From Chenopodium formosanum (lineage: Eukaryota > Streptophyta > Magnoliopsida > Caryophyllales > Amaranthaceae): a stretch of DNA of 64,000 nt. The position numbers and the translations under genes are program-made. The notes below the pieces were generated by a model that was not told the origin of the DNA, did no database searches, and worked only from the letters and a program-made list of their open reading frames with translations. Positions 10,630 to 21,671 of this stretch are shown here, in pieces (position 1 is the first letter of the stretch; each line of letters opens with the position of its first letter). Where the stretch lies: the NCBI GenBank assembly GCA_024500155.1, contig CM044858.1:36685786-36749785 (forward strand). The letters run 5' to 3'.

Positions 10630-11691
10630 CATACTTTTGGTGATGGTAAGTGGAAGTTGTCTAAGGGTTCGATGACAGTTGCTCGAGGCGAGCTGTGTTG
10701 CTCTTTGTATAAGACATACTTGACTGTATGTTCTGGTGAGCTGAATGCAGTTGAAGAGAAGAATTCTCCAAATCTGTGGCATCGAAGATTGGGACATATG
10801 AGTGACAAGGGATTGAAACTTTTAGCAGGTAAAGCATTGATTCCTGTTGATAAAACTGTTTCTCTTGACCCTTGTGATCACTGTTTGGCAGGAAAGCAGC
10901 ATAGAGCTTCCTTTTCTAGGAAGTCTACTAGAAAGCAAGCCAAGTTGGAGTTAGTACACTCCGATGTTTGTGGTCCCATTGAAGTTGAATCTCTTGGTGG
11001 CAATAGATATTTTGTCACTTTCATTGATGATGCTACTCGAAGAACTTGGGTATATATGTTGAAGACAAAAAGCCAAGTGTTCGAGGTCTTCCAGAAATTT
11101 CATGCCATGGTAGAAAGAGAGACAGAAAGAAAGCTGAAGCGTCTCCGAACTGATAATGGTGGTGAGTATACTTCGAAAGAGTTCAAGCATTATTGCTCAC
11201 AGCATGGCATTAGACATGAGAAGACAGAGCCCGGTACACCAGTACACAATGGAGTTGCAGAAAGGATGAACAGAACCATTGTGGAGAAAGTGAGATATAT
11301 GCTTAGAATGTCTGATCTTCCTAAGACATTCTGGGCTGAAGCAGTTCAGTGTGCCGTGTATTTGATCAACCGTTCTCCATCAGTTCCTCTTGGTCTTGAC
11401 ATTCCAGATAGAGCATGGAAAGGGTGTGATCCTTCATATTCACACTTGAGAATCTTTGGATGCAAGGCATACATGCATGTGCCGAAAGATCAGAGATCGA
11501 AGCTTGATTCCAAGACCAACCCATGTGTTTTTGTTGGCTATGGTGATGAAGAGTATGGTTTCAGACTATATGATCCTGAAAAGAAGAAGGTTGTGAGAAG
11601 CAGAGATGTAGTATTCTTTGAGCATGAGAAGGGTGCAGATCTTCTAAGTACGAGGTATACTTCTACTTTAGAATTGACTTTTGATACTACT
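10630..11691 (+). pseudogene. copia integrase segment, interrupted by gypsy insertion
   Basis: In frame with gag-protease after the TGA. It shows the zinc-binding region LWHRRLGHMSDKGL..CDHCLAGK and the DDE catalytic core: D in VHSDVCGP, D in RTDNGGEY, E in VAERMNR. This is followed by the C-terminal IFGCKAY..VFVGYG and DVVFFE motifs of Tnt1-type integrases. Integrase joins the cDNA to the host genome. The frame is cut at the CTACT target duplication (11687-11691), where LTR_A of the Tat element starts. The remainder of the polyprotein resumes at 40242. Confidence 0.92.
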
Positions 11692-13846
11692 TGTAGACAC
11701 CCATTTGTGTCTCCCCAAAACCAAACCCAGTGATGAATATCTTTTACGTCGAACCATAATCGAATGAGGTAAAAGTGTGAAAAGTCAAGTGTTGCGGTTA
11801 GTTTTTATTAAAATCCTTCTTTCTGTTTTCGAAAACCATTTCTATTTTATGAAAACGTCCAATTCAGTTTATTTTGGTCCATGATAAGGGTCCAATAATG
11901 GTGTAGTTGGATGGGGGCTTGAAAAGACCTTTCCAACGATATATTATAAGCCCAATTCCGATGAATAATGAGGAAGTTATGGCCAAAATACTAAACTGGG
12001 CCCAAACCGGATTTTACCTACGACTCAATGATCATGTGGAGGGTCCAAAGGTTTAATCCTATTCCTAAACTAATTAGGATTGATTAGAATCTTCTATAAG
12101 TTTCTAAAATATCTTAATTATCCTTTTTTGAAAAGATAAGATCATGGAATTTGATTTGAATATAAACTTTCCTTTTTTAAAACTTTCCTAATTCTATTCG
12201 GATTTAAAGATGTTCAAAGATAGTCAGATATTATTTTCGTGCCTCATATTTTTTATCCAAATTTTATATGGTTGGATAGATCTTGAAATTATCTTTCCAA
12301 TGATATATTATAATAATAAATCCGAGCTATAACGAAAAAGATATGAAAGATATACGAAACTCTATCCAAAACTGACACCGTTCTACTATTTCTTCTATAT
12401 CTTTTTATCTACAAAAGATTTTAATCTGATTCTAATTTCATTAGAAAGTAGACTTCAAGAGCTTTCCAACGACATATTATATGACTTATTTGGACTTCTG
12501 GATCAAAAGATATGATAAAAACAAAATTCGCAAAAACTGCTGTCTACGAGTTTTATTTCGATTTGAATTCGGATTTCTTTTCTTATTCTTCGACCTTCTC
12601 TTTTTTCTTATAAATAGAGGTCATATCTCCCTTTTTTCAATCATCAATTCTCATCAATTCTCTCAATCAATTACTATCAATTTTCTTAATCAACCTTCAT
12701 CATCAATCATCATCAATTCTCATTCTTTTCTTTCTTTTCTCTCTTGAGCAATTTATGCTTTCTCTCTCTCTTTTTCTAAGCTAGTTTTCACATACAATAT
12801 TCCGCATACATTAGACTTAGAGTCATCTAGCCAAGTTCGAAGTTGCCTTCGCCTTAGATGTGCAAGGTTCGATATTTCTGAGGGTTTGGTCCAAAACTAG
12901 TCTAAACTTTATTTATTTTGATTTCAATTTAGTTCTTTAATTATTCTTTATTATTTTCATTGAAGTTTACTAACTTGTGTGTTTTTGTTATTAGAAAGAG
13001 GTACGAGGCTTCAAAGTAAGTAGATTAGCTTACTTCCTATTTCTTTCACAATGTAGATTGCATGTTTATTAATGTTTAATTCCTAGTATCATGTTAGGAT
13101 GCTTTTAATGCTTTCTAGTATCATGTTAGGATGTTATTTAATGCTTTCTAGTATCATGTTAGCATATTAGTATCATGTTAGGTTTAAAGCTTTAATCTTT
13201 ATTGTTTAGTGACATGCTAGGATTTGTTATTATTCTTGTTAGTATCGTGCCTAGGATCTTGCTATTATTATTAAGCTTTATTATGCCTTATCATGCTATT
13301 ATCATCGTTATTGTTTATTTCTTTATTATTATGTTGCTTGATATATTTCTATCGTTATTGCTTGATCACGCCTTTTATGCAGGGTTAAAGGGAATTTGTA
13401 CTTGAAATCACGCTTAATAAGATAATTATTAATTTGGTTTAGGCTAATGTGATTTTAACTCAAGTGATCGCCAATAATAGTTTATTTGTGCATTAATATT
13501 TCAACCAACATAGATAAACAGGGTAGGTTTAACATGATGTTTGTATGTTATTCGAAAAGCGCACATGAATACGAGCAGAACAAAGTAGAGGCCTATTTTT
13601 ATAGGGCGGGTCCTTTCTTTTGTAGATTGGATTCGTACCCTCATCCCTGGACCCTGTTTGGTTCAAGACCTTATGGAGTAGTTGATGGTCCTGTTGGATT
13701 GTCTTTTGGGTTTACAAGTTCCTTAAAACTTGTTGGCGACTCTTTTTGCTCTTTGTCTTTCCCTTTGGAACGCCACCGTACTTTAGTGTATGATCACAGT
13801 GGGGTTCAAGTTTGGGGTTATCATAATGCTTGAAATATTCCCTACA
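11692..13846 (+). repeat. Tat LTR_A (outer 5' LTR)
   Basis: Starts TGTAGACACCC, ends CCCTACA. TATAAATAG at 12609-12617 is followed by a TCATCAATTCTC-rich stretch, probably the start of R. Several imperfect TAGTATCATGTTAGGATG repeats lie at about 13080-13250. A 115-codon ORF at 13486-13833 in the U5 region is also open in LTR_D but altered in LTR_B; I regard it as incidental. Confidence 0.93.
12609..12617 (+). promoter_or_regulatory. Putative TATA box of LTR_A
   Basis: TATAAATAG about 1.2 kb before the LTR end. The identical octamer context occurs in LTR_D (39004-39012), LTR_B (21663-21671) and before PMD1. Confidence 0.6.
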
Positions 13847-13851
13847 GTTTT

Positions 13852-13869
13852 TGGCGACTCCACTGGGGA
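13852..13869 (+). other. Tat primer binding site, unit 1 (tRNA-Arg-like)
   Basis: TGGCGACTCCACTGGGGA. The reverse complement has the form of a tRNA 3' end with CCA and an acceptor stem that pairs with GACTCCA, as in plant tRNA-Arg. Tat/Ogre elements commonly use this primer. Confidence 0.8.
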
Positions 13870-14186
13870 GGATTTCTATTTATATTCCTGAAATTTATTT
13901 AATTTTGGCAATTATTTAGAATGAGCGGATGAGACTCGAAAAATTCTAAGTATTTCATGTGCGTGATTTGATTAACATTATTGTCATATGCATTAAAAGG
14001 TCCTCATGGGAGTACCCCATGAGTCAATCCATAGGAATTTTACACGTAGGAAATTTGGGAAATATCTTTCATGACTAGAATCGAAAAGATGATGCGAAAT
14101 CTGGAAAATTCGAAGAACACAGAAACTTGCCAAGGCATGTAGGAACTAGCGTCTAGAAAACAGGGCTTGTTGCCCGTAAAAAGTTT

Positions 14187-14261
14187 CTGTCGCCTGGCGA
14201 CAGTTCTGTCGCTTGGCGACAGAAGCTTTTTTGCGGCGACAGTCCCTGTTGTCTGGCGCCA
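14187..14261. repeat. Palindrome cassette L1
   Basis: Two hyphenated palindromes (CTGTCGCCTGGCGACAG at 14187-14203 and CTGTCGCTTGGCGACAG at 14206-14222), then a half-site GCGGCGACAG and a degenerate CTGTTGTCTGGCGCCAAG. One of eight related loci in the Tat complex. Confidence 0.9.
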
Positions 14262-14953
14262 AGTTCTTCCAATACCGAGCCAGGGGTCTGTCTTCTTGCT
14301 TTGACCATTTCTAGTGTTGTTGGCTCGATTTTGCTTATTGATTGAGTCATTTTCTCACTTTTCTGAACCCATATGTGTTCTACATATGGATATAACCCTC
14401 TGGGGGTTCCTGCTTCGCCTGCCCAATGGAATATTCCACTATCATGTGCAAAGTTCAGATTTGGGTACGTGTAAGTTTTGTGAATCCACCAAACTGTGGC
14501 GTCGAGTTCGATTTCATCACGAACTCGCGGAATCCTGTCCATTCGCTCCAACCCTCCCGGTAGGCTTGTGTGCAATGCATATGGATTCTTAACCATGGAC
14601 CTTTTTTACTTAACCCATATCCTCGAACTTTAGAGAACTAGAGCCATGGTTAGGTTGCAAACTCATCATGTTGTGACTATGTGAACTACTTGTGCCTTTG
14701 TTTGTATATATTATATGTGTGTTAACCGTTTGTTTGACTTGTGTTAAAGACTAATAAATTGACTAATGACTAAAAGGACTTTGTCTAATCAATCAATTAA
14801 TTAATTTTGAATTAATTAAAGGCTAATAATCTAATCAATTCGACTTAGTACGACTTTAGGCATGTCCATTTAGAGTAAAATTACTGGAAACAGTCCAGAT
14901 TAATGTTCCAGCAATGGCGCAGGAATTTGGACTGTGGCGCTGCAGTCTAGTGT

Positions 14954-15029
14954 CTGTCGCCTGGCGACAATTTTGTCGTCTGGCGACAGGCTCTAAACGG
15001 TGGCGACAGTTCTATTGTTTTAGCGACAG
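14954..15029. repeat. Palindrome cassette L2
   Basis: CTGTCGCCTGGCGACA, then TTGTCGTCTGGCGACAG, then two GCGACAGT half-sites, the same order as in L1 and L5. Confidence 0.9.
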
Positions 15030-15540
15030 TCCAGGTTTCTTGCTTGAGTCACTACGGCGAGTCTAATTAACAGTCTACTAATCGGATTAATCAGTTTGTT
15101 AATATTTCAAACCATGTTCAAGTCTTTAATTGAGTTTAGGCATTTAAAAGTCCCATGGTCACACACTAGTAGTCAAAGCATGTCACTCACATACACATAA
15201 AGCACACACATAACATGTTTGTCACATTAAAACCATGTCTAGAGAATCTTGAATGCGTGTTTTCCGTCATTTTTTTTGGGGGGGTAAGTCGGATATTAAT
15301 CCTCCAATTTTTTAACTTCCCTTAAAATATATACAATATATACCCCATTTTTATTTTTATTTTTTCTTTTAATCTTTTAAACATAAAGTCAAGTCAATTA
15401 GAGTCAAATATTAAAACAAATATGGTTTAAGTTACAGCGCGTGGTCAAGAAAGGAAGGGCGTTTAATCAAAGACAACACTTTTGTTCAAGTTTTACTTTT
15501 CGACAAACCAATCGGTAGGAAAAGGAAAGCTTAGAAGGCA

Positions 15541-18168
15541 ATGGCTAGTCAAGAAGAACTTAATGAAGTCAAAGGACAGGTAGCCAACTTGGCTGAGATG
15601 TTGCAAAACTTATCGCTGCAAATAAGTAACCCTGAAAAACAAAAACAAATGGACCTAATCCAGGAAAGCTTGGGCAAGTTGTCCAACGATTTCAGATTTC
15701 AAGAGATTAGCTCCCAAGGGGTCTCGGTGGATAAGGACCTTCTTCCACAAAAGTTCAATCCCAACGACATCCCTAAGTTCAAGGCTATGGATAACCCCTA
15801 TTTTCATTTAAGAGCTTTTGAAACTGTAATGAGTATTAAGGGGATAGATAGAAAAGCATTTCATTCTGTATTTTCATTATCCTTAGAAGTTGTATGTCAA
15901 CAGTGGTACTTTTCACTTGATAAAGAAAAGACCTCTAGTTGAGAATCTATTGTGAGCGCTTTCATTGAAAGGTATAAATGCAATATACAAGTTGAAACCG
16001 ATCATAGAGAATTAGGAATGCTGAAACAAAAAGAAAACGAGGGTTTCACCTCCTTCTTCAATAAATGGAGGGAAACCACTGCAAAAATGGTTGAAGTGCC
16101 TAGTGAAAAGGAATCCGTCAGGATGTTCATTAAGAACCTCCAAGAAAAATATTCCAAGCATCTCAAATGCCAAAGCAACTTAAATACTTTCAAAGCAGTA
16201 TATGATATTGGAATTAATATTGAGGATGACCTTGCTAAACAGAAAATTGCTAATAACAACTCAAGTAGTGGCTGGAAAAATAAGAAGAACGACAATCCTT
16301 CTTCATCCAAATCTACCCACTCAAATAATGTTAGCACTTTTCCTCTTAATGAAGTATTGGCAATGAATAATAATCAAGGACAAAAGAAACCATTTAGGAA
16401 GAATTATACTCCTATTGGTATGAGTTATGACACCGCGTTTGATCGTTTACATGCAAAAGGTCTTATAACTCCCATTGGACCATTTGGAGACCCACCTGTC
16501 GAAAGGAGAACGGCTAGCTGGAACCCAAATGCACATTGCAAATATCACCAAGGTAGGGGTCATCCTACAGAAAATTGTTGGAGATTAAAGGAAGCCATTC
16601 AAGATTTGATTGATAGTAACAAGCTCCCATTACCTCCTGCAAGTAAGAAGCCAAGTATCAATACTGCACCCCTATCGGATTCTTAGGCTATTTCCGACGA
16701 ATAAAACCAAGAGGATCCATCTAGTCTCATAGAGCCTACCGAGACCATTGAAGAAGAAATCTTCGAAGATGATCTCGAATTCTCCGGTCAGGAACCCGCA
16801 ACTAAGCAAGAAGTATTGGCATTAACATTAATAATTTCGGAATTGAAAGAATTAATCTCACAAACCTTCGAGGCCATAAAAGAGAAAAATGAGTTGCTTA
16901 AAAATAAACCTCCACTTAAGCAAAAGAAACCATTTTCTTTCCAAGTAATTGACACTCCCAAAAAGAACAATAGGAAATATACTCCAATTGGGACGTCATA
17001 CACAAACATATTCAAAATGCTCTTCGAGAATGGAAAAATCCAACCTCTCGAGCCAAGACCATTTGAATCGCTGAAAAGGACAGACAAATATTATTGTGCA
17101 TATCATCAATCAGGAGGACATACAATAGAGCAATGTTTCAAGTTTAAGGACTTGGTTCAACGTTTGATTGATGAGAAAAAGTTAGTTCAACTTCCACAAG
17201 ATGCCATGATTAATGGAGTATGGGACAGTGACGATGAGGATGTTTACCTTAAGGACATTGAAGAAACTCCTCTATCAACAATATACCCAGTAAGTGACAT
17301 TTGGGATGAGGAGGATTCACCCATAGATGTCCTCCCTAGGTCCGGGAGAATACAACCTCCCATTTCAACACAACCCATACCTTCTATTCAGCAAATTCCT
17401 GTGCCTATTATAGAAGACAACAATGTTGTCAAACAGCTAAAAAAGACTAAAGTAGAAATGAATGTTTGGAAACTATTAGCCACGTCTAGAGAACATAGAG
17501 TTGCAGTCATGGATGCACTGGCTAAGGTAGGCATAGATTCGGACACCACTCCTGAAAGGCTTGCAAACTTCCTCACGAGCGATCTCCCAAGTCCAATTAA
17601 TTTGGTCACCTTTTCGGATAAAGATCTGCCACCGGAAGGTGACAAATATAATAAAGCTCTAAACCTCACAGTCATATGCAAAAGAATGAATGTCCCTATG
17701 ACTCTTGTGGATAACGGTTCAGCAATTAACGTATGCCCACTTAGAACCGCAAGAATGTTGGGAATAAGAGATGAGGATTTATCCCCGTCAACCCAAGGAA
17801 TAAGAGCCTATGATAATTCACGTCGTCAAGCATTAGGGACAATTACTATGAATGTAACGGCAGGCGCAATTGAACATGCTACTACATTTCAAGTAGTAGA
17901 TATCAAGGCATCTTTCAATTTGCTATTAGGACGCCCTTGGCTTCATGATTTAAAGGCCGTCCCGTCGTCTCTCCATCAACAAGTAAAGGCTATAGTTGGA
18001 GGCATTCCAATAACCATTGATGCTTCATCTATGAGGATTAAAACAGTAGAAAATCACCTAATTAATGTGGAACACGATGAAAACGACGAAGATTTGTGGG
18101 GCTTTAGCGAAGAAGTCTCCTTAATAGAGGAAGATGAAAGGACCCCTCTTCATTATGACCTCCACTAA
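15541..18168 (+). pseudogene. Tat gag-protease, unit 1 (multiple stops)
   Basis: Same reading frame as the intact unit-2 gag-protease at 24570, starting at the equivalent ATG, but interrupted by TGA (15940-15942, at a TGG codon of unit 2), TAG (16684-16686, at a TTG codon) and TAA (16702-16704, at a GAA codon). Downstream it stays open to TAA at 18168. It keeps the two CxYHx4GHx3-4C zinc-knuckle modules (about 16540 and 17095) and the protease motifs LVDNGSAINV and LLLGRPWLH. At least the first stop is a G-to-A type change, compatible with deamination of methylated cytosine. The product cannot be made in full length. Confidence 0.9.
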
Positions 18169-18214
18169 TATGATAACAAATGCTATCCTAAGAAAATAAG
18201 GACACTTTCCCGAA

Positions 18215-20857
18215 ATGACTCTAGGAAAGAAGAAAGGAGTAGCTAAACACATGGGCTTACCTGGCCTCCCTAAATTGGATACTTTCGGACTTGGTTTTGA
18301 ACCAACCCGCGAAGACCTTAAACGAGCCCAGGAAAAATCAAAAGCACGAAGAAATGCCCGCATACAAAAAAGGGAAATACCCATGGATCAATATCCTCTT
18401 ACTTTAAATGGGCAATTTATAAGAGAAGGAGAGGATTACCCTTGTCATGAATTTCCTGAACCTTTTGTTGTGAATGGTATAAGGCAGCCTGGATTCGAAA
18501 TCTTTTTGGATTGTTGCTTCCTAGACGAGATCCCAGCTCCAACGTATAAAGAAAAGACACCCCCTTGTTTCGACTTCAATGTCATGGGACTCCTCTTTAG
18601 AAGGGAAAAGAACGAATCAAAATATGTGGAAGATGATTCTTCACTCATCCAAGCAGTCCTCCAAAGCGAAAATTTCGATCCCTCCAAACTTATCACTCCA
18701 ATAGAAGATCAAGAGCGTGGATGGCGCAAGACAGTGAAGATAGTTACTACAAATGGAAAGAAGATTTCAATAACTACAGGGCAAGGACCAATATTCGAAG
18801 AGCCGTCTGAGTCAGAATCTGAGTTAGAGTCTTCCCTCATCGAGTCTTCTAAGTCCTTAGTTGTAGCATCCTCACCTTCTTTTTCTACTCCTAGGATAGT
18901 TAGCAATCAAGTCCCGACGGACATTTCTTTATTTGATGTAATGATTTCCGAGTTTAATAATATGTCTTCTTCCCCTTATTCTTCTTGTTTTTCTTTATCT
19001 AAAGATGACGAGCATTGCTTAACTAATGATGAAAATGACAAAGAAATAATTAAAGCAATGGAAACACTTGAAAATAAGACACCAATAATTGAGGATACAG
19101 AAACGGTTGATATCTCAAAAGATCCAACCATTAAAAGAGAAGTTAAAATCGGACTAACGCTAAATAAAGAAGAAAGAACCGATTTAATAAATCTACTTAA
19201 AGAATTTATCAATGTATTTGCTTGGTCATACGAAGATATGCCAGGCATTAATAGAGAAATAGCTCAACACACTATACCATTAATTCCGGGAATGAAACCT
19301 GTAAAACAAAAGTTACGTCGAATGAAACCCGACGTGGCCCTAAAAATAAAAGAAGAATTACAAAAACAAATAACTGCAGGTTTTATCCGGGTATCCAAAT
19401 ACCCCGAATGGGTCGCCAACGTTGTCCCAGTTCCGAAAAAAGATGGTAGAGTTCGAATGTGTGTCGACTATCGAGATTTAAATAAGGCAAGTCCAAAAGA
19501 CGACTTCCCTTTGCCACACATCGATATTTTGGTAGATAACACAGCAAACCATGCACTTCTCTCGTTTATGGATGGATACGCAGGATACAATCAAATCCTC
19601 ATGGCCGAAGAAGATATGGAGAAAACAACATTTATAACACCTTGGGGTACTTATTGCTATACGGTAATGCCATTCGGATTAAAAAACGCGGGTGCCACTT
19701 ACCAACGAGCAGCAACTGCCCTACTCCATGATATGATGCATAAAGAAGTGGAAGTCTATGTGGATGACATGATTGTAAAATCAAAAGACCGCCAAGGACA
19801 CCAAATAGCTTTAAAGAAATTCTTTGAAAGATTAAGAAAATACAACATGAGGTTAAACCCCTCTAAATGTGCTTTTGGGGTTACCTCAGGGAAACTTTTG
19901 GGTTATGTCATAAGCTCTAGAGGAATAGAGATAGATCCCACCAAAATTAAAGCAATCATGTCCATGCCACCGCCCAAAACCGAAAAGCGAATTCGAGGAT
20001 TTATTGGCCGGTTGCAATATATAAGTAGGTTCATATCCAAGTTAACCACGATATGCGAACCAATATTCAAAAAGCTTAAGAAAAATGTACCAATCATATG
20101 GGACGATGAGTGTCAAAAAGCCTTAAGACTGTACTTAACTGTCACAAAGGAAACGATGGGAGCTATGCTCGCACAAGAGGTAGAAAGCAAAGAAAATGCC
20201 ATTTACTACCTAAGTAAGAAAATGCTCGAGTATGAAACACGCTACACACCGCTGGAAAAGCTGTGCCTCGCGTTGGTGTGGGCCACAACTAAATTGAGAC
20301 ATTACATGCTTGTGCATACCGTTTATGTAGTCTCACGAATGGATCCCTTAAAATACCTATTCGAAAGATCTACACTTAATGGATGAATCTCAAGATGGAT
20401 AGTAAATTTGGCTCAATTCGACATAAGGTTTATGCCTCAAAAAGCAATTAAAGGATCAGTGGTCTCGGATTTTCTAGCGGATTTCCCAATAGAAGATTCA
20501 ACACCCTTAGAAGAGAATGAATTTCCGGACGAAAATTTAATGATGACGGAGGATGATACATGGACTCTATATTTTGATGGAGCCTCAAACCAAAAAGGGT
20601 GTGGCGTAGGAGTCTTATTAGTATCACCTAAGGAAGAACATGTCCCTATATCCATCAAATTAGATTTCGACGTCACCAACAACGCAGCTGAATATGAAGC
20701 ATGCGTGGTAGGCCTCGAAACCGCTTTAGCCCTAGGCATAAAGAAACTCCGGATATTTGGAGATTCATCCCTAATTATTAATCAAATCTCCAAAAGATGG
20801 AAGGTTAGGAGTGAAAGTTTAGCTCCTTACCAAACATATTTGGAAACTCTCACCGAC
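18215..20857 (+). pseudogene. Tat pol, unit 1: RT-RNaseH-aRNH, deleted, stopped and truncated
   Basis: An open frame from 18215 to a TGA at 20384-20386 covers the pre-RT linker, reverse transcriptase (FIRVSKYPEWVANVV, MPFGLKNAGATYQ, YVDDMIVKS) and RNase H. Compared with unit 2 it lacks 66 bp (22 codons) after ..DECQKA in the RT-RNaseH connection; the breakpoint shows a 4-base CCTT repeat. After the TGA (CGA in unit 2) the frame continues into the archaeal-type RNase H (TLYFDGASNQKGCG). It is cut off at 20857, where LTR_B begins, so integrase is absent from this unit. It is dead as an enzyme source, although its RT motif is better preserved than that of unit 2. Confidence 0.9.
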
Positions 20858-21456
20858 TGTAGACACCCATTTGTGTCTCCCCAAAACCAAACCCAGTGAT
20901 GAATGCCTTGCGCGTTGTGTTATTATCGAATTAGGTGAAAGTGATTCGAAAGTCAAATGTTGCGGTTTAGTTTTAATTAATTTCTTTTCTCTCTGTTTTT
21001 GAAAATGACTTTATTTATTTGAAAATGTCCATTTCAGTTTATTTTGGTCCATGATAAGGGTCCAATAATGGTGTAGATGGATGGGGCTCGAAGAGACCTT
21101 TCCAACGATATATTATAAGCCCGATTCCGATAAATATTGAGGAAGTTATGGCCAAAATACTAAACTGGGCCCGGTTATTTATTTTAATACGGCCCAATGA
21201 TCTAGAGGAGGGCCCAATATTAATTATTATTCCTAAAATTATTAGGATTAATTATAGTTTTCTAGAAGTTTCTAGAAAGTTCCTTTTAATTCTAATATTG
21301 ATAGGTTTAATAATTAATTATCTTTTAAAGATTTTTATTTGGAATAAAATATTGTTTTGTTATCTTAAAAATACGTATTTTATCTTCTGTACGGATTCCG
21401 TAGATCAAGTTGATTAAAGATCGGATTCCGCGTGAAGAAAAACGCGCTAATACAGG

Positions 21457-21611
21457 TTGTCGCCAAACGACAAGTCTGTCGCCGCGCGACAGACCCTGTC
21501 GCCGCGCGACAGACCCTGTCGCCGCGCGACAGACCCTGTCGCCGCGCGACAGAAATTGTCGCGTCACGACAGACATTGTCGCGTCGCGACAGAGTTAATT
21601 CCTGGCGACAG
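21457..21611. repeat. 20-bp palindrome array in LTR_B (cassette L3)
   Basis: Seven consecutive 17-bp palindromes on a 19-20 bp period. The first is TTGTCGCCAAACGACAA, then four copies of CTGTCGCCGCGCGACAG, then TTGTCGCGTCACGACAG and TTGTCGCGTCGCGACAG. A half-site GGCGACAG ends at 21611. It lies 52 bp before TATAAATAG. LTR_A and LTR_D lack the array. Confidence 0.95.
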
Positions 21612-21662
21612 CGTGGAGTTTTATTCCTTATCAAATTCTGTGATTTTCCGGATTATTTTCAT

Positions 21663-21671
21663 TATAAATAG
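21663..21671 (+). promoter_or_regulatory. Putative TATA box of LTR_B
   Basis: TATAAATAG, with transcription start probably in the following CATCAATTCTC-rich stretch. Preceded by the palindrome array at about 50 bp. Confidence 0.6.

Larger units (their letters stand above)
13870..15540 (+). other. Tat leader, unit 1
   Basis: Long untranslated leader between PBS and gag. It holds two palindrome cassettes (14187-14261 and 14954-15029), a TTTTTTTTGGGGGGG tract near 15270 and AT-rich sequence. An antisense 147-codon ORF (14153-14596) and a sense 92-codon ORF (14314-14592) overlap. Both are also open in unit 2, but the two units are too similar for this to prove selection. The ORFs do not resemble any family I know. 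Confidence 0.7.

Noticed and set aside
13486..13833. 115-codon ORF in LTR_A, also in LTR_D (39881-40228)
   Set aside because: The LTRs are almost identical by descent, the frame is changed in LTR_B, and no domain is visible. Not evidence of a gene.
14314..14592. Sense 92-codon ORF identical in both Tat leaders
   Set aside because: The leaders are near-identical copies and it overlaps the antisense ORF; no start context or domain supports it.
21457..21611. Regular 20-bp repeats resembling a CRISPR array
   Set aside because: The units are contiguous palindromes with only 2-4 bases between them, not repeats separated by unique spacers, and the setting is a plant LTR.
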